The notes beneath the pieces were generated by a model. That model had not been told where the DNA came from. It saw only the letters and a list, made by a program, of their open reading frames with translations, and did no database searches. Shown piece by piece: positions 50,206 through 62,020 of a stretch of DNA of 64,000 bases. How positions within the stretch are numbered: position 1 is the stretch's first letter; each line of letters opens with the position of its first letter. A program made the translations under genes and the position numbers. Origin of the DNA: Cloeon dipterum (taxonomy: Eukaryota > Arthropoda > Insecta > Ephemeroptera > Baetidae); NCBI RefSeq assembly GCF_949628265.1, contig NC_088787.1, positions 32,786,844 through 32,850,843 on the forward strand, in the 5' to 3' direction.

Positions 50206-53200
50206 GGAATTAAATAGAATGCTTAGAATATTCTACAGTGAGAGAATAGTTACTTTGTATTTTAAATCTATTATTTAATATGCGATTTAGCCTTTAAAAA
50301 ATTTTAGCGTGTTTAGCACATTGTTCAGAATCCTAGGCATGATAAACGCCAACGTTCTCTCGCGGTGTTTGTTTTGACTCCCAGAGGGTCAATGAGTGGG
50401 TTCAGGTTTCATTATTTATCTTTAATTTGCATTTGTTGTATAGTGAGCAAAAATCAACAATCGCCTAAAGTAAAATTTCAGTGTGACAATTATTTTAGCA
50501 TGTGTTGAAATATATGTTCCGTTTTAAATCAACTAGCATCATTAATGCACCGCTTTATTTTGAATTTTTTATTTACTTCCGTCAGACACAAAGGTTGCTA
50601 TCTCACTCAGTGGAATCCCTCGTTTTGAGTTTGTCCTTTACTTTAATAATAGATTTTCAAAACAATAAATCATATCTGTTGCGCTATCGGTCTGCGATTG
50701 AGGCCAAAACATTTGAAGCTGCTTTTTCAAAACAACTGCGTCCATGGCAAAAATGATATCACTTGAGGAAATCTCAAAAACTTTTTTAACCTTGCTACTT
50801 TCACTCCAAGCAATAAAAATTTTGGATTCTTATTTCCTCAATTAGTTTAAAGCTCAAGTCAATTAAAACATGTTTGGAAGAACGAAGCTTCTGGCAAACA
50901 AGTTTAAATAAAACTCTGTCCAGGATTTAAAACCCAAAAACCTATATTTTTAAAATTTAAACGGTTCAAGTAAATCAGCTGGAATGGAACATTCCTAATC
51001 ACACCTTTCGTTCTTTCACTACGCAATTTAAAATAGTGTCAAAGAAATAAACAGCTTTGGGGTTTAATCAGAGAGTTGTGATGTTAACAAACTGTTGAAG
51101 GGTTTTGGAGAGTGAGCAGTGGTGTGGACCGATGCCTTGCAGACAGTGGTGATGATGGCCGCGATTATTTTTGTGATGACGCTCAGTGATAAAAAAAACT
51201 AAACGGCTGGGGCTGTGTGCGGCAAATCAATGAGCCCGGCGACAGATTGCGCTTTTCAAGTAATTGCCTCCCTTTTTTTTAGTGAAAAGCAATCAACCAA
51301 ACTTTTTCCCATCCTGGTGGCCGTACACATGATTTATATCGGCTGTAATTTCATAACTCCTCTCAACCTTTTTTTGGCAACCTTCAGAACTCGCCACAGG
51401 CACTTTCACAAATTGGTGGCCCTTTTGGCAACATTTCTTATTTGATTCCTCGAAAATACGATGGAAACCTTCTTTTAGCTAAAATAAAATGCGTTCTTTG
51501 GAGATTTACGATCTGTCATGCCTTTAAAATTTTCAACTTCAACAAAAATACATTAAAACAATTGAGATGATTTGGAGTGTTGGGAAAAATACGTAACACT
51601 AAAAATCATTTTAAAATGAAATTTATATGGCATTGTAGAAGAAGTAGAGTTCAAGGAAAATATTTTTAATTTTCCGGCTTCTCGTTTCAAAGGCAGGTTC
51701 TTCAAACAGCGAGGAAATATTAATTTCATGGTTTCGCCTAGAGCAAGACAAAAAATCCTTTGTGCACCGTTACCTGAATTGTTTCCAGCGAGTGAATGAG
51801 CATCAGCTATGTGCGATTTCTCTTACATTTGGGAGAGCAATTTGGCGTCATTACCTGCTTCTCTTTCCGAGGGTGGTGTGGATTTCTCGATTGGCTTCTC
51901 TGCTATTACGCTGTTGAACGTGTCCCTCGGTCTTTGCCGCTCTTTTGCAGGCTGTGACCCCGTTTTTTCTTCACAGGCACTCTAAATTCTGCACTTTCGG
52001 CGCTGGCGACTGGTGAGTCTCTGCAACAGAACGGGTTTCCAGGCGAATTAACTAAATTACCGGCGAGTCTTGCGCTCATTATTTTCACTCCACTTCCTTC
52101 CTCATCGGCTGCACTTGAGGCCAAACTTTTTTAATTAAACTCGAGTGGACTTGTTTCACGTTCAAACTGATGGGTTTTTAGATGAGAGCTAGACAATTTT
52201 CATGTGGATAAACTTTTCTTTTTCAAACACGTCAGCTAAAATAATTAGATTTCAGTTGCAATAGCGTAAATGCGGACTTTCTCTTTGCCGCACAGGAGAA
52301 AGCGCAGACCGGATCAACTGTTAGCGTTGTTTGTGATGGATGTTGCGGGTCATATTCCTGGCTTCGTCGGCCTCTTTGTTGCTGGCGTCTTTAGCGCAGC
52401 TCTGAGGTAACAGCAGTAGTTTTACACGTCATGTAGATAGCACAAAGCAAGGAAAAGTTTCCATTCAAGAGAGTTTGTGAAGCAGGCGTAAAAACTAACG
52501 ATGCTGAAACTAAAGAGTATTCACGGTTCAAGGCAATTGTGACGCAGCTCCAGCTTATCAATGTGAGCAGCAAAAGTAGAAAGTGTCTCGCACCGATTGT
52601 GACTCCAACCATTTAAAAAGGATGATCTGACGCTGGCAGCCTTGTGAATTCTCTTTCTCTACCGTGTAAAAGAAGTATTTTTCTTTATTATAACTTTGAA
52701 ATTAAAATTAAGTAAACTCACAGTTGGTTTGCCTTTTTTTGCAAAAAATGTGTCATTTTGCAACTAGACCTTAAAAATTAAAATTTAATCCCACTCTCCA
52801 AGTTCTGGGGAGGTTGCGAGCAATGCAGAGTTTAACTGGCATCACGTCCGGACTGATGTTGGGTCTTTTTCTGCTCGGCCTGTTTTTTTCGCCAACAGCC
52901 AACAGCAGGGTGCGTATAAATGGACTTTTGTTTTGCTCATTTATCGCAATGGGAGCGGCGTTGGCTGAGCGGATTTTTTTAAATTTCCTGTTCCCAGGGC
53001 GCGCTGGTCGGATCGCTAATTTCCTTGCGCTCACTTGGATTCGTCGTGTTTGGCCGGGAGTACGCCGGATTTTGTTGCACAAAGCGCGTTTTTTTCCGTC
53101 GAGGATTGCACTTTCATCGGCAACTCCTCTCTAGTCCAACAGCATCATCACGATAAGTGCGTTTGGGAACACACAACTTACTTTTCATGCCCCCTCGGGA

Positions 53201-53232
53201 AAGGTGCAGAATTCATTAACAAAATTTTAAAA

Positions 53233-53286
53233 GCTACCATACAAACAGTTTTGCAACTTTTTGTTTTCAATTAAGCGTATGGTAGC
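53233..53286. repeat. 10-bp inverted repeat within pseudogene 3' part
   Basis: GCTACCATAC (53,233-53,242) is exactly complementary to GTATGGTAGC (53,277-53,286), separated by 34 bp of AT-rich sequence. It lies between the remains of exons 12 and 13, where intact copies have only a short intron, so it may mark a small insertion. Confidence 0.5.
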
Positions 53287-54493
53287 CAACAACAACTTTA
53301 TAGTTCATTTATATGAAACGACGAGGAATAGATTTTTTCGGAAGAAATTATTTTAAGCACGATTTCCTTGAATATCTCTCCTTTAGCAAACGAAGAAAAC
53401 ATGCTTTGTCGCTAAAAATATTTCCACTACCACGAGGTGATATAACAAAATATACGAATATTCTCCAACAGTTGCTAATTTTCTGAAATCTTTGGGAAAT
53501 GTCGTGGCAATGGGTGGTGCATCTTTAAACTCCCCTAAACAGAGCATACACAGTTTGGGAGATGCTCATCGCGTTAATTGTGGGCAACCTGGTCAGCATC
53601 TTGAGCAGGGACAGTGACTCGAAAAGCAAACCCATAAATCGAGACCTTATGTTGCTTTTCGCCTCAAGAAGAGAAGCAGGAGGCGTCGCCCAAGACGATG
53701 CCTTTATGCCTCAGCAGCCGGAGAGATAGAGCAGCCCGTTCAGGGTGCGACTACGCCATTAGTTTTGTAGTTGCAATTAAGCGCAGCAAAACTTGCGAAG
53801 TGTGTCCATGTTTCCGTTTTCCGGTTGGCGCAATAAGCGTCGAGCTGCAGATAATTTAATGGTATGCAACACGCGCGGCGCAGCTGCTGTGCACGTTGCA
53901 TAAGCACCGATCGTTGCACAGATATGTGTATCTGCTGCAAGCTTTAATTAACACAATCGCTTCGCCAAGGCAGATGCACATGTGCGCACGTTATCAATTT
54001 AGTGCGCTTATCAGATTGCAAAAGTTTGCAGTCAGAGGTTGTTTTCTCTTTATTTTCATTTCAACTTGGTTAATTACATTTATCAAATAAATTCGGATCA
54101 AAACGTGCGATTTTTTACTAACCGCACATGGCGTAATTAGCTCGATGCTAGTGAAGTATAGTTTAATTAAATTGCAATTAGGCTGATTGTAATCGTGGAG
54201 CGCGGTTGAAAATTTTCCAGCTTCTGCTTCAGGAAAAGCTGCATCGACCTGAACGTTATTAATTTAGTGGCCAAATGAGCGTTAAATCATGAATTAAATA
54301 ACCATCGGCGGCGGGCAAAAAGCTTCAGTGCATGCACTATTGCACTAATTACTCCGACTACTATGATGGTGTGGCTGGCGCGAGCTCTCTTCTGTTTTGA
54401 GTTTTACCATCATCTCACTCTAGCTCTCGCAGCAGTCAGCTCAAACGAGCTTTTTGCCGCTGCAATAAATTAACCCCGCTCTCATTATCATTA

Positions 54494-54550
<57 letters not shown>
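54494..54550. repeat. (GA)n microsatellite, about 57 bp
   Basis: A long, nearly uninterrupted GA dinucleotide tract, the longest simple repeat in the window. Likely length-polymorphic, and a potential GAGA-factor platform. Confidence 0.95.
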
Positions 54551-54551
<1 letters not shown>

Positions 54552-55569
54552 CCGTTCTAATGCGCCAGCCTCTTAAGCCATCCGCCTTCTCTATTCCCAC
54601 TTTGCACGAGCAAGCTCTTTTCTAATAAAAATAAATACAGCTAAACTCGCGGTCGTGGAGGAACGCGTGCTCGAGAAGGTGTGGCATTGTTATTTGCCGC
54701 GGCTAATCCTCGCTTTTCTGGATAAGTGCTAAGTACGCAAGCATTAATTAGCGAATAATTAGATTTGGTTTTACGCTCGCTAGTCCGATTCCGGTTTCAT
54801 AATGTAAGCCAGGATAGTTCAAGTGTTGTTAACGGTTGCGATAAACTTAAAAATACAAATAAAAAGAGCTTGATGAAAATTAATCAACTTTTCTCTTTAA
54901 TTTTAGCATTGATCAGACAGATACATGTGCTGTTCGATCGAATGTATGAAATTTTGATGCAGGATAAATATGCATTTTTTTTAATTAGAAAAATTGCTTT
55001 TTCATTGAAATTGTCTGATATTTTTGGGTCAAGCCTTTTCGGAGCTGTGCAGAAGGCACTGCTAAGTTTTTTATTATCTATTTGAGAGTTAATTTTATAT
55101 ATAAATAAAAATCATTCATTCCATCATTTTCCAGGTCTAATTATTCGCAAGTCCACCAAGGTAGAATTATACTCGAGGACTGGATTGCAGTCAAAAGAAG
55201 GTCATCATAATAAATACAAAAACTCCATTCCCAGGAGCTGGAAAAGCTCATATTATTCGCATAGACCACAGAAATTTTGAGCCAATCAGTGGGGCTGTTA
55301 GTTAATTACTCCACCCCAAAATTACAAGCATGCCTTAAGCGCAATTCCTGCCTGCTCATTACAACATCACATGGAATTCGCGCACAATCCAGAACAGATT
55401 GAGTAAAAATACATCAAATTACATTCGCGACCACCGGCATGTACCGAACAGCATAGCTGGTGAATCGTGCATTCAGCGTGTAATTTCACGTAGATCAGAG
55501 AAGCAACCACGCATCATCAGCCTTTTCACTTTAATTAACAGGGACATGAGGCAGTTTAGCAATTCGCGC

Positions 55570-55571
<2 letters not shown>

Positions 55572-55608
<37 letters not shown>
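55572..55608. repeat. (GA)n microsatellite, about 37 bp
   Basis: A second GA tract about 1.1 kb from the first. It creates an Arg-Glu repeat in a plus-strand frame that should not be read as protein. Confidence 0.95.
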
Positions 55609-55609
<1 letters not shown>

Positions 55610-58600
55610 AGCGTAAACTGCTTATCAAGTTTTTTGTTGCTTAGCCAAGCATTTGATTAAATTTCCATATTAATTTAAAACTGAGGCTGTGCTCTGCACA
55701 CCCGCCTCTGCCCGGCTGCTTCGAGCGCTGAATCAGAGCAAAGTTTGTGCGTTAAATACAGCAGCGATGTACATCATGCATGAAGGGTTGCCTATGTAGT
55801 CAAATAAATGGGCGTTTTGTGTGTTTCTCGTGTGTGCGGTCTCATCTAGGATGCTCACACTAATAGGATTAATTAGAAATAGGTCTTGCCAACACCATTG
55901 TGGGAGCTTGCAGTTTTGCTTTTCACAAGATTAATTTCAGTGCTGCTGAAGGAAAATTGGCGAGTGCTCGCTGCCAGGAGGAAGCTGCTTATACTCTCGC
56001 TGGAAGGGTGATGCTGATATAAGACGACACCGCATCCTAATTATGAAAGCATCAAAATGCTCTCACTGTACACTCTGTCATTGTTACGACACTGCGTACT
56101 TGTTACATTAGGAACTTCTTAATGCTCACTTGTTAGGCGAGTGTTGCAGTAATAGGGAGTATAAGCAATGTGCTAATGTTTATTAGTATAAATTATTATT
56201 AACTCCCTTTGCTAACCCTTCCCTTGAGCGCCTCCAAATTAGGCTTATTCGGTAATGCTAGTTTCAACTGAATTATTAAAGAAATCAGCTGTAGCGTGCT
56301 AATTATTTGTTGAATATTCCAAGTACGAAATTCTTCACTCCAAACCATACAAACTTAAATCATGTCAAGGAACATGTATGAAGGAAAGGTTATCTAAAAT
56401 TAATGATGAAAGTTGGATCACTTATACATAATATTACATTCAAAATTCTAAAAAAAACACTATATTTTAAATGAAGACATTTTGCGCATTAAGACCAGGT
56501 GAAGGACATGCATTTTCCTACGTGTGTATAGTTTTTCTAATTTTCAATGTATTTTGCAACACAGTCAACGTGAAATCCAACTCCACACAGAGATTTCCAC
56601 CCTTTTGCAAACTCGAATCCAGCCACTCTGCAGAACATTCGTTAATTTGCGGTCCTTAATCTGGTATTTGCAAATTAAAGCGGGTCGATTTTTCCCTGCG
56701 GGAACCACAAACAAGGAGCTTTCTCAGATAAAAGATGCTAACAAGCAAACTTTTGCCAACAAATTTGCATCTAATTTTCATCCCTGATATGCTCTCTTTC
56801 TCTTTCGTTCTTAAGACTGAAAAGTTTTGTTTCTGCGGAAGGAGAATTAAGTGCATTTCTGCGGGCTGGCTGGTGCTTTCGAAGCGTGGAATCCCGTGCG
56901 ATGGTAATTGCCGCTCCCCGGCGTACACGCGCATACGTGTATAATAGTGCACTTGGCGGAGCGGCAGACCGGCAGACGCACAACTGCATCATAATTTAGG
57001 CTCGCGCGAGGGTTATTTAACACTTAATTAGCGCAAATAAGCGCACCCAGCATTTTCCAAGTTGGCTAGCGCGCTCGCACTGGTGCGGAAATCAATTTAT
57101 TGCGCTATAAAAGCACCGCTCAGGCACGAATACATACGCAAGCGCCCAGCAGTTAATCAGCGAATGCTCCATGGACGCGTTATTCACACACTGCACGTGA
57201 AAGAGCACTGAATCGGGACAGGCAATCAGTGGCGGATCAGCTAGCGAGTTTTTAAATCCGTGCGGGAATACCAACCACCGCGCACGAGCGTTCTTTAAAA
57301 ATGCAAATGCAGCGGAAAAATTAAATTAATTTGTCGCGGGAAAATAATTAAGCCGGCGTAACGAAGTATGAATATTTTATAAGTCTAAAGCGCTGGGTCC
57401 GCCCCTGTGTGGGGATCTGAGTGTCGCGGCCCTGGTGTTGTCTCGCACCTAACACACGAAAGAGCTGTGAACGAATGAATGCAAATGAAAGGTGTGTGTG
57501 GCGCTGTGTGTGTGTGTTTATAAATTATTCATGGACGCTTCACTGGCAGGAAGCGATGGAAAAATGAGCGAGCGCACCGTAGGATTGGTTTGCTAATAAA
57601 TTTGCCACAATTTGGCCTACTGCCACGACGCCCGTTGAAATTAATTCCGGCTCCCGGTATATGTGTGGCTGTGTGAAACATTTTCAGCACGAGAGAGGCA
57701 ATTTATTGCGACGGTCGTCAAGGGGCTGTTGAGCTGGCTCTGCCCCCTCGATGTGCTCAGCAATGGAATTTATTGGCTCTTAAGTGCAGTGTAGTTGCAA
57801 ATTGCTGATAATTGCGCATCAGTCCGAACAAATTCTTTTCATTCAGCGATGCGAGAAAAGCCGGTGGAATGTTCCCCTTTGACAGCGAAATTCTTTTAGA
57901 ATGTGGTGACAATCTACGCAGAGGAATTCAGCCTCGATTGAACTCGTGCGTTCTGTCTTTATTTGTCTCTTTCTATAAATAACTATTCGCGCCACATTAT
58001 TTGTACAACAGTAAGTTCCCTCCAATGAAACCTATTTTTCATTCATACAACAATCTCACACGAAAAACCCTTAAAATTTGTCCTTTGCAAAAATACTTGT
58101 CTTGTTTCATTTATGTATACAGTATATTAGTAATTGAATCTATGACAATTGATTCGAAATTCATCGTGCAACCCAGATCTTAATCAACCAAAAGAGTTGA
58201 GAGGCCGATAAACTTAATAATTTTCTGCGCAAATGAACATAAAAAGAAATCAATTGAATTTTTAAAATGACATTTCCTTAATTCAGTTGTAAAACCTCTT
58301 TCGATTTACCCGATTTACAAATATTTAAATGTTAAATGCTGAGAACGAATTCAAGTGATGTTTTTTTTAGCAACGATTTCCCCACAATGAAAGCCTTTGT
58401 CAAATGGCATTATGGTCATAATTAACAGATGACGCCACTATGTGAGAATTACTCAAGAACGCGAATTAATTCCTAGTTCAAGTTGTTTCTTGAAGCGAAG
58501 AATAAATAATGGTCTTACGAAAAATAATTACGAGAAAGTCTGCATATTCATTTGAGCGCTAGCAGCTATTTTGCCCCACAACCCACTATGGAGGCTTTTG

Positions 58601-59394
58601 AAAGAAGACGCGCAAGTTCTGCGCGCATTAAATTTGTGAATATTAAATTAGTCAGTTGTTAGCATGCAAAAACAAGAATCCTTGCTGCTTATGCACCACG
58701 CGTGGCAGCACCCCTTTAGGCAGCGAGAAAATTATTAATTTGGCTACATGGTAAGTTGCAAGACGAAACTTGGCACGACCCCTTATTGATCTGTTAATGA
58801 AGTTTCCACCGCGCTCTCGTGTAGCCATAAATCTGCGTATGAGTAGCAACGGGCACGTACATGCAGTGTATATATATAGACAAACCCGAAAACATCGCCG
58901 GATGTTCCCTGCAAACTTCGACCCCGCTAATGCTTCTATCTATTTCGCTCTGCTGCTGTGTGTTGCTGAACGTGAGCGAGAAACTCTGCTTGAGCCGCGC
59001 CTGCTGCAAGATTGCGGTTTGTCCTTTTGGCAGGGCTATCAGTGGAGCGTGACTTGAGGCGCTATTATTGCCGCTAATATTGTTAATGTTGTCGCTCACA
59101 GCCATTGCGGCGGATGAAAGATGCAAGTTTCGCGACAGACCCAAAGCTGTATGGGGAGTATGTTGTCCTGTCCAACTCATGGTAGCAAGACAAAAGAAAA
59201 AATAGGGTATTGCTGAATTTACGCTTGCTATGACTTTTAAGGCGATTGAATGATTTCATGAGCTTTAAATCTTCGTGGAAACATCAAATGAGCGCTGATT
59301 GTGTAATTTGAAGCAATTCGAGTCATACTTGGAACAGTCTAGAAAGTTCTAAAATATATGAAGGGTCAGAATAGTCAGGAATTTTTTTTTGCTC

Positions 59395-59810
59395 TTTTTA
59401 TCCCTGTCCGAGGACCGGAGGACCGGGAAGGGCGCGCACTGCACTAGCACGAATGCTGAAACCCGGGTCCCAATAACACCGCGAACGGATAACATGGACG
59501 CACCAGGCCGCACAGGGACCCAGCCCACTCAAGGGCCACTTGCCTCCGCACCGAGGACTGCATTGAAACGCTAGACATTCGTCCCGTGAAGCCAAATCAC
59601 GCATGCTGGAAAGGTGCAAACCAGCAAGTAGCGAGTCGGCGCCGATGCGCCTCCCAGCCCGTTGAGCAATTTGAGCATTTCGAGTCACTAAACGAACCAC
59701 TTTTTGCCATCTCTGACATTGGGTAGCCAGTATTAGATCTCCGAACTGCTCAAATACCTCACATTGCTTTGACACTCCTGAGAGTGTCTTAACAATGCGA
59801 GCCAATTAAA
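59395..59810 (-). mobile_element. Possible minus-strand retroelement fragment
   Basis: A GC-rich block about 400 bp long in AT-rich DNA. It starts on the plus strand right after a run of nine T (about 59,382-59,390), which on the minus strand would be a poly(A) tail following the GC-rich body. The minus strand carries one open frame through the block (59,805-59,398, 135 codons), but I recognise no reverse transcriptase or other domain. Target-site duplications were not found. A GC-rich island with a nearby T-run is an equally simple reading. Confidence 0.25.
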
Positions 59811-62000
59811 TAACAATATAATATTTTCAAAGGTTTTAAAAAATTGAATTGAGAATACTCTCTATTCAGAGCAGTAAAAAAATTGGCAACTATAGCCTAA
59901 AACTTTCAAAATGACTTTGGTGCCGTCGGGATAAGGTCAAAATTAAAGAAAAATCTTCCCTGGCATTCCTCCAGGCGGCAACGCGACGCTGAAAACCGTA
60001 CAAAAAATTTCAGACAGCATAAGGCTGCACAGCACATCTATATCTTCGTGCATTGCGGCAGCGAAGTCAGCTCACACAATTCCTACCAAACCTTTTGTTT
60101 CCCTGGCCCGACTAATATATTTAACCAAACAATTTTGCCATCAATTAACTGCAAATAAAAATAATTTATAAAATGTTCCACTCTATAAATATATATCTGA
60201 AAGTAATATCGTTTAATGCGCCTAACGTAAAAATAAAACCTCCTCCAAATCATCGGCCCATGAGAACAATAGAAAGCCATCTGGATATTATTCCAGCAAG
60301 CAGGCCTTTTCATTTTCACTCTCTAAGCTTCTCTCAGCTGCGATTTTATTTCCGCTTCCCCAATCAGACCGTGAATCCGAGCGACGACGTCATTATCTCC
60401 CTCGAGCGCCGCTATCGTCCGCGGGCCTTTCTCCTCTATTGCTCGCGAGATGGGCGTGAGCAGTGTGTAGTGTACGCGTCGGCTGGCTTTCGTCGGCCGG
60501 CACTGCCACCGTCGACGGACGCCACGTCTCAATCAAGCAACACGCACGAGCGGCCCAAAGAGAGGCCACTGACTGAGCACCCACAACACCGCACAAGCAG
60601 CTTTTGGCGGCCGTGCACTCAATGAAAGAGCGGTAGAAAAAGGGCGAAGCACACTCATTAACCGCTCGCCAGATGAAACTTTTCACTCTGCGGCTGGGTG
60701 CGAGACAGAGAGACGTGCGCGTATTTATTTAAGCTGAGCGCGGATCTTGTCAACACGTTGCCTAATAACATCTGCTGGAGCAGACGCAATGGAAATAAAA
60801 ATGAGTGAACGCGTACACCGTCGGCAAAAGTTTGTTTTTTGCCGCGGCGCGCGCGTGTTATTTTTTATTCGGAACTCAGTCCGTGTTGTTAACACTGGCA
60901 AACAATTCAATTTGCTCCCTCGCTACTAGTGTCACTCCCGTGAATTTGCAATGGGACGGAACTTCAAAAGAAAGAGAATGTTGCTGTGTTGTTGGAGAAG
61001 ACATTGACGTCAGTGTTTCGGCGGACGCTCTGAGCGTATTCACCTCTTGTGCTTTTCTCATTTGAGTCGGCATCACACGGAGACCAAACGTTGTTCAATT
61101 TATTGTTCTAATTTGCTCAACGCGTGGGTTGGAAATAATAATGCTTTTTGTCAGATAGAGAAAAACAACTTGGCTTGGAATTACTGTCTGAATGTGCTCT
61201 TTCGTTTCTCTTAAGAAATTCAAAAGTAAACATCGTTTTTTATACATAAACAATTTTTGCTGTAATTGGATATTTTGTTTAGGTTTAGAAGAAAGATTTC
61301 AGAAAAGAGCAAATATTTTGCTCGAAATAAAATATTTGACTAATGAAGCTGAAAGCCAAGGAGAAACATGTTTTACTTACTGACCATATAATAGAGTGAG
61401 CAGATTTAAAATCCAATGAGTTAAAAAATGAGCTTAGCACTTTAAATCCGAAAATTTGCTGGTGAACTGAAAATTAAATTCAATGCCGAAATTTTCTTAC
61501 GCAAGCTTTATAGATGATCTTTTTTACACGAGAGTTTGGCTCTTTAAGACGGTTTTAAACTGATATCAGATGTTTTTAGACAGTTTTGACTCTTTAGAGG
61601 GCTATAAAGCTTAAAACGGCATGATTGGTGCTCCTCAGAATAATAGCCGGTTTTTCCAAAATTTATTAATTTACAAATTTGAATAATTTCTCTAAAAAAT
61701 GCCCAGTTCATATTTTTTCCATTATGTGGCTCATGTGTCAACAAATATTTGAATTTATTAAATGACGATCATGTGTGCTGAGAAATATTTTACCGAAAAT
61801 CATTTTCATTTTCCCTTTTTCAGCAGAATTGGTGCTTGATACTGCAGACGGGCGGAAAATTTGCATATCTGCCATATTGATTATCTCGCGCAGGCCTCTC
61901 TGCTTTTGTCTTGTGCATCACAAAAGCATTTCTTCGTCTCCCGTGGTGGTCGGTTGCGGCTGACTGTCTTTTTTGGCGCACATCAATGTCACCCAGAAGC

Positions 62001-62020
62001 CTGCAGCAGCAGCAGCAGCG
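62001..62020. repeat. Short (GCA)n trinucleotide repeat
   Basis: About six copies of GCA/CAG, giving a short Ser run in the long plus-strand frame that crosses it. Confidence 0.85.

Larger units (their letters stand above)
49652..53729 (+). pseudogene. Third SLC5 transporter copy, decayed
   Basis: Exon-like pieces occur in the same order as in the intact genes: exon 1 (49,652-49,792), 2 (about 49,914-50,000), 6 (about 51,100-51,259), 7 (51,680-51,795), 8 (51,835-51,965), 9 (52,297-52,406), 11 (52,821-52,909), 12 (52,998-53,156) and 13 (about 53,530-53,729). Exons 3, 4, 5 and 10 are not found. Lesions include TAA after the YFGAAKK segment of exon 1 together with a small deletion, frame breaks and an A-run in exon 6, heavy scrambling of 7 and 8, a GT-to-GC change at the exon 8 donor, a frameshift in exon 12, and a deletion in exon 13. 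Exons 9 and 11 remain almost intact and open ([18 protein letters not shown]), so inactivation is probably not ancient. A MITE-like hairpin sits between exons 2 and 6. Confidence 0.9.

Noticed and set aside
55399..55644. Plus-strand frame with a long Arg-Glu repeat
   Set aside because: It is the translation of a GA microsatellite.
58794..59180. 128-codon minus-strand frame with an Asn/Ser-rich start (SDNINNISGNNS)
   Set aside because: The first 60 residues look superficially protein-like, but no splice donor follows and I know no match. Not enough to call a gene.
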